Below are positions 12,146 to 14,654 of a stretch of 14,654 nt of DNA, in pieces. The stretch's first letter is position 1. Each line of letters begins with the position of its first letter. The notes below the pieces were generated by a model. It ran no database searches and had not been told where the DNA came from. It saw nothing but the letters and a program-made list of their open reading frames with translations. This DNA comes from Bacilli bacterium (GTDB lineage Bacteria > Bacillota_I > Bacilli_A > RF39 > UBA660), in assembly GCA_028708945.1 (NCBI GenBank), contig JAQVXV010000016.1:1-14654 (forward strand), given 5' to 3'. The position numbers were made by a program, and so were the translations under genes.

Positions 12146-12445
12146 ATGGAAAATATAAAAATTATTGACTTTTTCGCTACTTGGTGTGCACCGTGTAGAA
12201 TGATGGAACAAAATTTGAATAAAGTAGAAGAGAGATTTAAAAACGTAACTGTAGTTAAAATAGATATTGACAAATACCCTGAACTAAAAACAAATTACGA
12301 AGTTACATCTTTACCTACTCTATTATTTAAAAATTCAAAAGGAGAAATAGTTGATAGAAAAATAGGTGTGATATCAGAGAAAGATATAAATGATACAATT
12401 AGAAAAATTATTGAATCTGAAAAGGAGGTGACTGATAATGACTAA
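12146..12445 (+). CDS. Thioredoxin-like protein
   Basis: 99 aa, close to the usual thioredoxin length. The active site is FATWCAPC (Cys14 and Cys17) and the cis-Pro motif is TSLPTLLF. The fold order (IKIIDFFATWCAPC; VTVVKIDIDKYPEL; LPTLLFKNSKGEIVDRKIG) is complete, so it should be a working disulfide oxidoreductase in the cytoplasm. In viruses such proteins may serve ribonucleotide reduction, redox control or a polymerase; no partner is seen here. It begins 2 nt after the helicase-like stop with only a weak SD, so it likely relies on coupling. Confidence 0.95.
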   Translation: MENIKIIDFFATWCAPCRMMEQNLNKVEERFKNVTVVKIDIDKYPELKTNYEVTSLPTLLFKNSKGEIVDRKIGVISEKDINDTIRKIIESEKEVTDND

Positions 12446-12590
12446 ATTAAAATTAAGCCTTGAAGATTTAGATATAATTAGTGATTATATTGAAGAACAA
12501 TTAGAATTAATTAATGGTAAAGATTTAAAATTAAAAGATTACCATACTAAAAAAATAGAAGTACCTTCAAAAGTATATAAAAAGGAGTGA
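12438..12590 (+). CDS. Small acidic/basic hypothetical protein (50 aa)
   Basis: ATG at 12438 follows an extended SD AAGGAGGTG within the thioredoxin gene end (8-nt overlap). The product MTKLKLSLEDLDIISDYIEE continues QLELINGKDLKLKDYH and ends in a lysine-rich tail. It is probably helical; no family is recognised. The SD is the strongest in the window, so it is probably well translated. Confidence 0.7.
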   Translation: MTKLKLSLEDLDIISDYIEEQLELINGKDLKLKDYHTKKIEVPSKVYKKE

Positions 12591-12596
12591 TATTAA

Positions 12597-12854
12597 ATGA
12601 AAAAGAAAATAACTACAAGTTGGGGTAATGCCTCACTAATAACTAGTATAATAGCTTTACTTTGCTTTTTAGCGCCTTACATTGGTTTGCCACTTGCAAT
12701 CTTTGCAATCATCGCAGCAAATCAACAAGATAAGATTAAAGCAAACGGTAATGCACAAGCAGGAAGAGTAATGGGTATCATCGCAGTTGTTTCAAACGGA
12801 ATTATGGTTTTGTTTATGATTGTGTTTTGGAATTTAATTGCTGCATCAATATAA
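12597..12854 (+). CDS. DUF4190-like two-TM membrane protein (85 aa)
   Basis: ATG at 12597 has AAGGAGTG upstream. The start MKKKITTSWGNASLITSIIA, then a first membrane segment through IGLPLAIFAIIAANQ, a short polar loop (KIKANGNAQAGRVMG) and a second segment ending FMIVFWNLIAASI match DUF4190-type proteins. In DUF4190 the 'GRVMGII' loop-helix motif is common. Base use (ATC, GCA, GCC) is less A+T-biased than neighbours, suggesting recent acquisition. Probably a membrane protein with unknown function. Confidence 0.8.
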   Translation: MKKKITTSWGNASLITSIIALLCFLAPYIGLPLAIFAIIAANQQDKIKANGNAQAGRVMGIIAVVSNGIMVLFMIVFWNLIAASI

Positions 12855-12876
12855 ATTTAAAAGGAGATTTGATAAA

Positions 12877-13224
12877 ATGAATAAAATAAAAAAAGTGTAT
12901 TATTATTTGCTGTTAAGCTATTACATTTTAAAAGGTAGAAAGTTAATTACTAAATATTTAAATAAAAACTTTGATTCACAGTATTTTGATTATGTTAAAC
13001 AGAAAAGTCTTGAAAGAAAAATAGAAGATACCACAGATAAAATAATTGACCTTCATTATAAATTAAATAACGAAGGAATATTAAAATTAGAATTAGATTA
13101 TAATGTGGCATTAGAGAAAGATGTTAAAGAACCTAAAAAAATAAAACTAAATAAACAAAAGATGACAAATAAGTCAAAGAATCAAAACAAGAAAAAAATG
13201 ACTAAAAAAAGAATAGAAAAATAA
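12877..13224 (+). CDS. Lysine-rich hypothetical protein (115 aa)
   Basis: Start at the ATG at 12877, 9 nt after AAAAGGAGAT; a frame beginning 12838 overlaps the previous gene and has no SD. It begins MNKIKKVYYYLLLSYYILKG, an aromatic/hydrophobic helix that could be membrane-associated, followed by a helical middle and a strongly basic, low-complexity tail (KKIKLNKQKMTNKSKNQNKK). The basic tail suits nucleic-acid or virion contact. No family is recognised. It is the last rightward gene; a 15-codon frame with SD at 13244 is probably not a gene. Confidence 0.75.
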   Translation: MNKIKKVYYYLLLSYYILKGRKLITKYLNKNFDSQYFDYVKQKSLERKIEDTTDKIIDLHYKLNNEGILKLELDYNVALEKDVKEPKKIKLNKQKMTNKSKNQNKKKMTKKRIEK

Positions 13225-13287
13225 TGTAAAAGGGGTAGGGGTGATGACTAATAAAGTACTAAAGAATTACCCTTATATTTTACTCAT
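13225..13287. other. Convergent gap, no clear gene
   Basis: Between the last rightward gene and the leftward right-hand module. It contains an SD-like AGGGGTAGGGGTGATG leading to a 15-codon frame (13244) that is not convincing, and a T-rich run (TTATATTTTACTC, 13273-13285) that could end transcription of the rightward operon. A small inverted repeat CTCATT-T-AATGAG (13283-13295) spans the end. No convincing terminator hairpin. Confidence 0.4.
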
Positions 13288-13395
13288 TTAATGAGAACTT
13301 ATATAAGCTATAATTAAACACATGATAGCAAAAAATATATAATCCCATCTAACATTAATCCTATTTCTAGAATTAAAATAGTGTGTAGTTATCAT
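13288..13395 (-). CDS. Possible 35-aa membrane peptide
   Basis: On the minus strand, ATG at 13395 opens a frame with a basic N-terminus (MITTHYFNSRNRINVRWDY) then a hydrophobic segment IFFAIMCLIIAYISSH. It lies in line with and 62 nt downstream of the transglutaminase-like gene, in the convergent gap. A single-TM peptide after a possible lysis or virion gene could be holin-like, but no SD is evident, so this is tentative. Confidence 0.35.
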   Translation of the reverse strand: MITTHYFNSRNRINVRWDYIFFAIMCLIIAYISSH

Positions 13396-13457
13396 ATAAT
13401 CTAATTTTCAATATGTTTATTTAATGTAAAGAGATTATTTTCTTTTATGAATTCACT

Positions 13458-14312
13458 TTAAAAATTTTCTAGTTTGCTCTTACCCGACATTTCCCAATTT
13501 GATAAACCATTCAAAAAACCTGTTATGTTATATGTCTGGTTATTTTTGAATAATAATGGTGCTTTCTTAGATGTAGTTTCTATCACATACCATTTGCCAT
13601 CATCAAACTTTGCTAAACCAAAGCTATGACCAATACGCTTATTTGATTGCAGATAGTAGCCAGTTCCATTAAAAACACGATCTGCTGGTAACCCACAAAT
13701 GTGACAAGCAGTTACCCATAGACTGGTAGTGTCCTCGCAGTCACCAATTTTACCATAAAAGGTTTCAATAGGGAATCTCCAATTTTCTCCTGCATTTAAT
13801 CCGTTCGGGCTTAAATCAGACTTATAATCTACCATAGATTTAATTGTGTTTCTAAGTTTAACCACTTTCTCATCAAAAGTATTACAGGTTTTTATTGCAT
13901 TTCTAAAGAACATATACATTTCATCAGTCCACATTCTGTAATACTTTGAAGGTGTGACTTGCACAGATTTAGTTTGTACTTTTTTTAATTTAGGGTCATA
14001 ATAGTAAATCAATGTGCTTGGAAGATACGGTTGCTTTGAAGTATCTATAATATCAGTAGGGATTGTAAAAGGCACTTCTACTTTCTTATAAGTCTCAAGC
14101 TCCTCTAAAAGCTCGTTCTTTAAGTCTTGCATTGCCTCATATTGTCTTTTCATTTCCTCATAGTTCTCAATCTCTCCAATTAAAGCTTCTTCACAACTAT
14201 TTAATGTTTGCTTAGATACTTTAAGTTCTGCTTCTAACTCTTTAATTTTTAGAATATACGGCTCGTCGTTTGAGCTTACTATTCTGTTCCATAAGTCTTT
14301 TAAGAATTTCAT
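13458..14312 (-). CDS. Coiled-coil plus transglutaminase-like cysteine protease domain protein
   Basis: 284 aa; ATG at 14312, GAGG about 10 nt upstream, 2 nt after the previous stop. Residues 20-78 form a Glu/Lys coiled coil. The C-terminal half is transglutaminase-like: Cys192 (KIGDCEDTTSLW), His229 (IGHSFGLAKF) and Glu245 or a nearby residue (WYVIETTS) in the Cys-His-Asp/Glu order. Members include archaeal viral pseudomurein endopeptidases and transglutaminase-fold peptidases. The gene follows a beta-rich protein, so it may be a virion-associated cell-wall or scaffold-processing peptidase. The substrate is unknown. No signal peptide is seen. Confidence 0.85.
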   Translation of the reverse strand: MKFLKDLWNRIVSSNDEPYILKIKELEAELKVSKQTLNSCEEALIGEIENYEEMKRQYEAMQDLKNELLEELETYKKVEVPFTIPTDIIDTSKQPYLPSTLIYYYDPKLKKVQTKSVQVTPSKYYRMWTDEMYMFFRNAIKTCNTFDEKVVKLRNTIKSMVDYKSDLSPNGLNAGENWRFPIETFYGKIGDCEDTTSLWVTACHICGLPADRVFNGTGYYLQSNKRIGHSFGLAKFDDGKWYVIETTSKKAPLLFKNNQTYNITGFLNGLSNWEMSGKSKLENF

Positions 14313-14314
14313 AT

Positions 14315-14654
14315 TTATGCATCCTCTTCAAAGTTTTCTACATATATTACTTCTATTTTTACATTTTTTATTTTGACAGAAGTACCACCATCTCTTTGTA
14401 TTCTAACAGTAAAAGTAGTTGATGTATCTAGTATTTTTAAAGTTTCATTTAAATTACAGGCAAATTTTATATATCCTGGAGATTCGCTATTGAATAAAAT
14501 CTTTTCTGTACTACTTAATGAAGGTTCAAAACCATCTGAATTTGTATTACTACCAACATAACCACCATATAAATTTATTGACTTAGCAATTATAAAATAT
14601 GTTCCTAAATTAGTTCCACTTATTTTTAAATTACTTTGTGCAAATTGTCCTGTA
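14315..14654 (-). CDS. C-terminus of a beta-rich, probably structural protein (partial)
   Basis: The frame is open from the right window edge to a TAA at 14317-14315 (112 residues); the N-terminus lies outside. The sequence is Ser/Thr/Asn/Gly-rich and strand-rich (YFIIAKSINLYGGYVGSNTN; later TTFTVRIQRDGGTSVKIKNV), as in virion surface or tail-fibre proteins. The end NFEEDA overlaps the SD for the transglutaminase-like gene. The opposite-strand frame at 14373-14561 is a shadow. Structural role is inference from composition and position. Confidence 0.75.
   Translation of the reverse strand, partial: TGQFAQSNLKISGTNLGTYFIIAKSINLYGGYVGSNTNSDGFEPSLSSTEKILFNSESPGYIKFACNLNETLKILDTSTTFTVRIQRDGGTSVKIKNVKIEVIYVENFEEDA

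Noticed and set aside
12091..12273. Minus-strand 60-aa frame
   Set aside because: Covers the thioredoxin active-site region on the other strand.
13244..13291. 15-codon ORF with SD
   Set aside because: Too short, no conserved or hydrophobic feature.
14373..14561. Plus-strand 62-aa frame
   Set aside because: Antisense to the open structural-protein frame that spans the window edge.
1..14654. tRNA or rRNA genes
   Set aside because: No cloverleaf, CCA end or conserved rRNA segment was seen on either strand by eye.

Overview
The window is very A+T-rich and gene-dense. It looks like part of an archaeal virus or integrated provirus. The archaeal signs are TTTATAAA boxes preceded by purine-rich BRE-like sequence (near 640, 2763, 2790 and 8383), one of which sits about 26-30 nt before a start codon that lacks a Shine-Dalgarno (SD) sequence (a probable leaderless mRNA), and arginine codons that are nearly all AGA/AGG. 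Most other genes have a strong SD (GGAGG, AGGTGA). The viral signs are runs of tiny overlapping genes, a YopX protein, a 'Fragile-X-F'-like membrane protein, an HD phosphohydrolase, a metallophosphatase carrying an intein, and beta-rich and transglutaminase-like products at the right end. A low-G+C methanogen host is possible but not shown by the sequence.

Layout. (1) 1-2719, minus strand: a truncated Walker-type ATPase (1-593), a 276-bp non-coding segment full of repeats (594-869), then a four-gene leftward operon (49-aa protein, PD-(D/E)XK nuclease fused to a HIRAN domain, 162-aa protein, 52-aa protein). (2) 2720-2860: divergent control region. (3) 2861-8369, plus strand: about 15 mostly tiny early-type genes, including YopX, an NPPF methyltransferase-like protein, zinc-ribbon miniproteins, a methyltransferase remnant and the intein-containing metallophosphatase. 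Several start at copies of the same initiation cassette. (4) 8376-13224, plus strand: an operon behind a leaderless promoter, with an HD protein, a membrane protein, a possible ssDNA-binding protein, a Holliday-junction-resolvase-like nuclease, a helicase-like ATPase, thioredoxin, a DUF4190-like protein and a Lys-rich protein. (5) 13225-13457: convergent gap with a possible 35-aa membrane peptide. (6) 13458-14654, minus strand: a coiled-coil/transglutaminase-like protein and the C-terminus of a probable structural protein.

Working model (inference): the 9.8-12.1 kb block is a DNA replication/recombination module (possible SSB, PD-(D/E)XK nuclease, helicase-like ATPase), supported by the leftward PD-(D/E)XK-HIRAN nuclease. 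The right-hand minus genes belong to the virion or lysis module. The 594-869 region is a candidate origin or operator. The features most worth a second look are its seven helically phased TGCAC repeats plus 40-bp palindrome, the Pro1 intein splitting the metallophosphatase GNH motif, the nuclease-HIRAN fusion, the repeated GGAGGAATGAATATG initiation cassette, and the stub of a lost methyltransferase.
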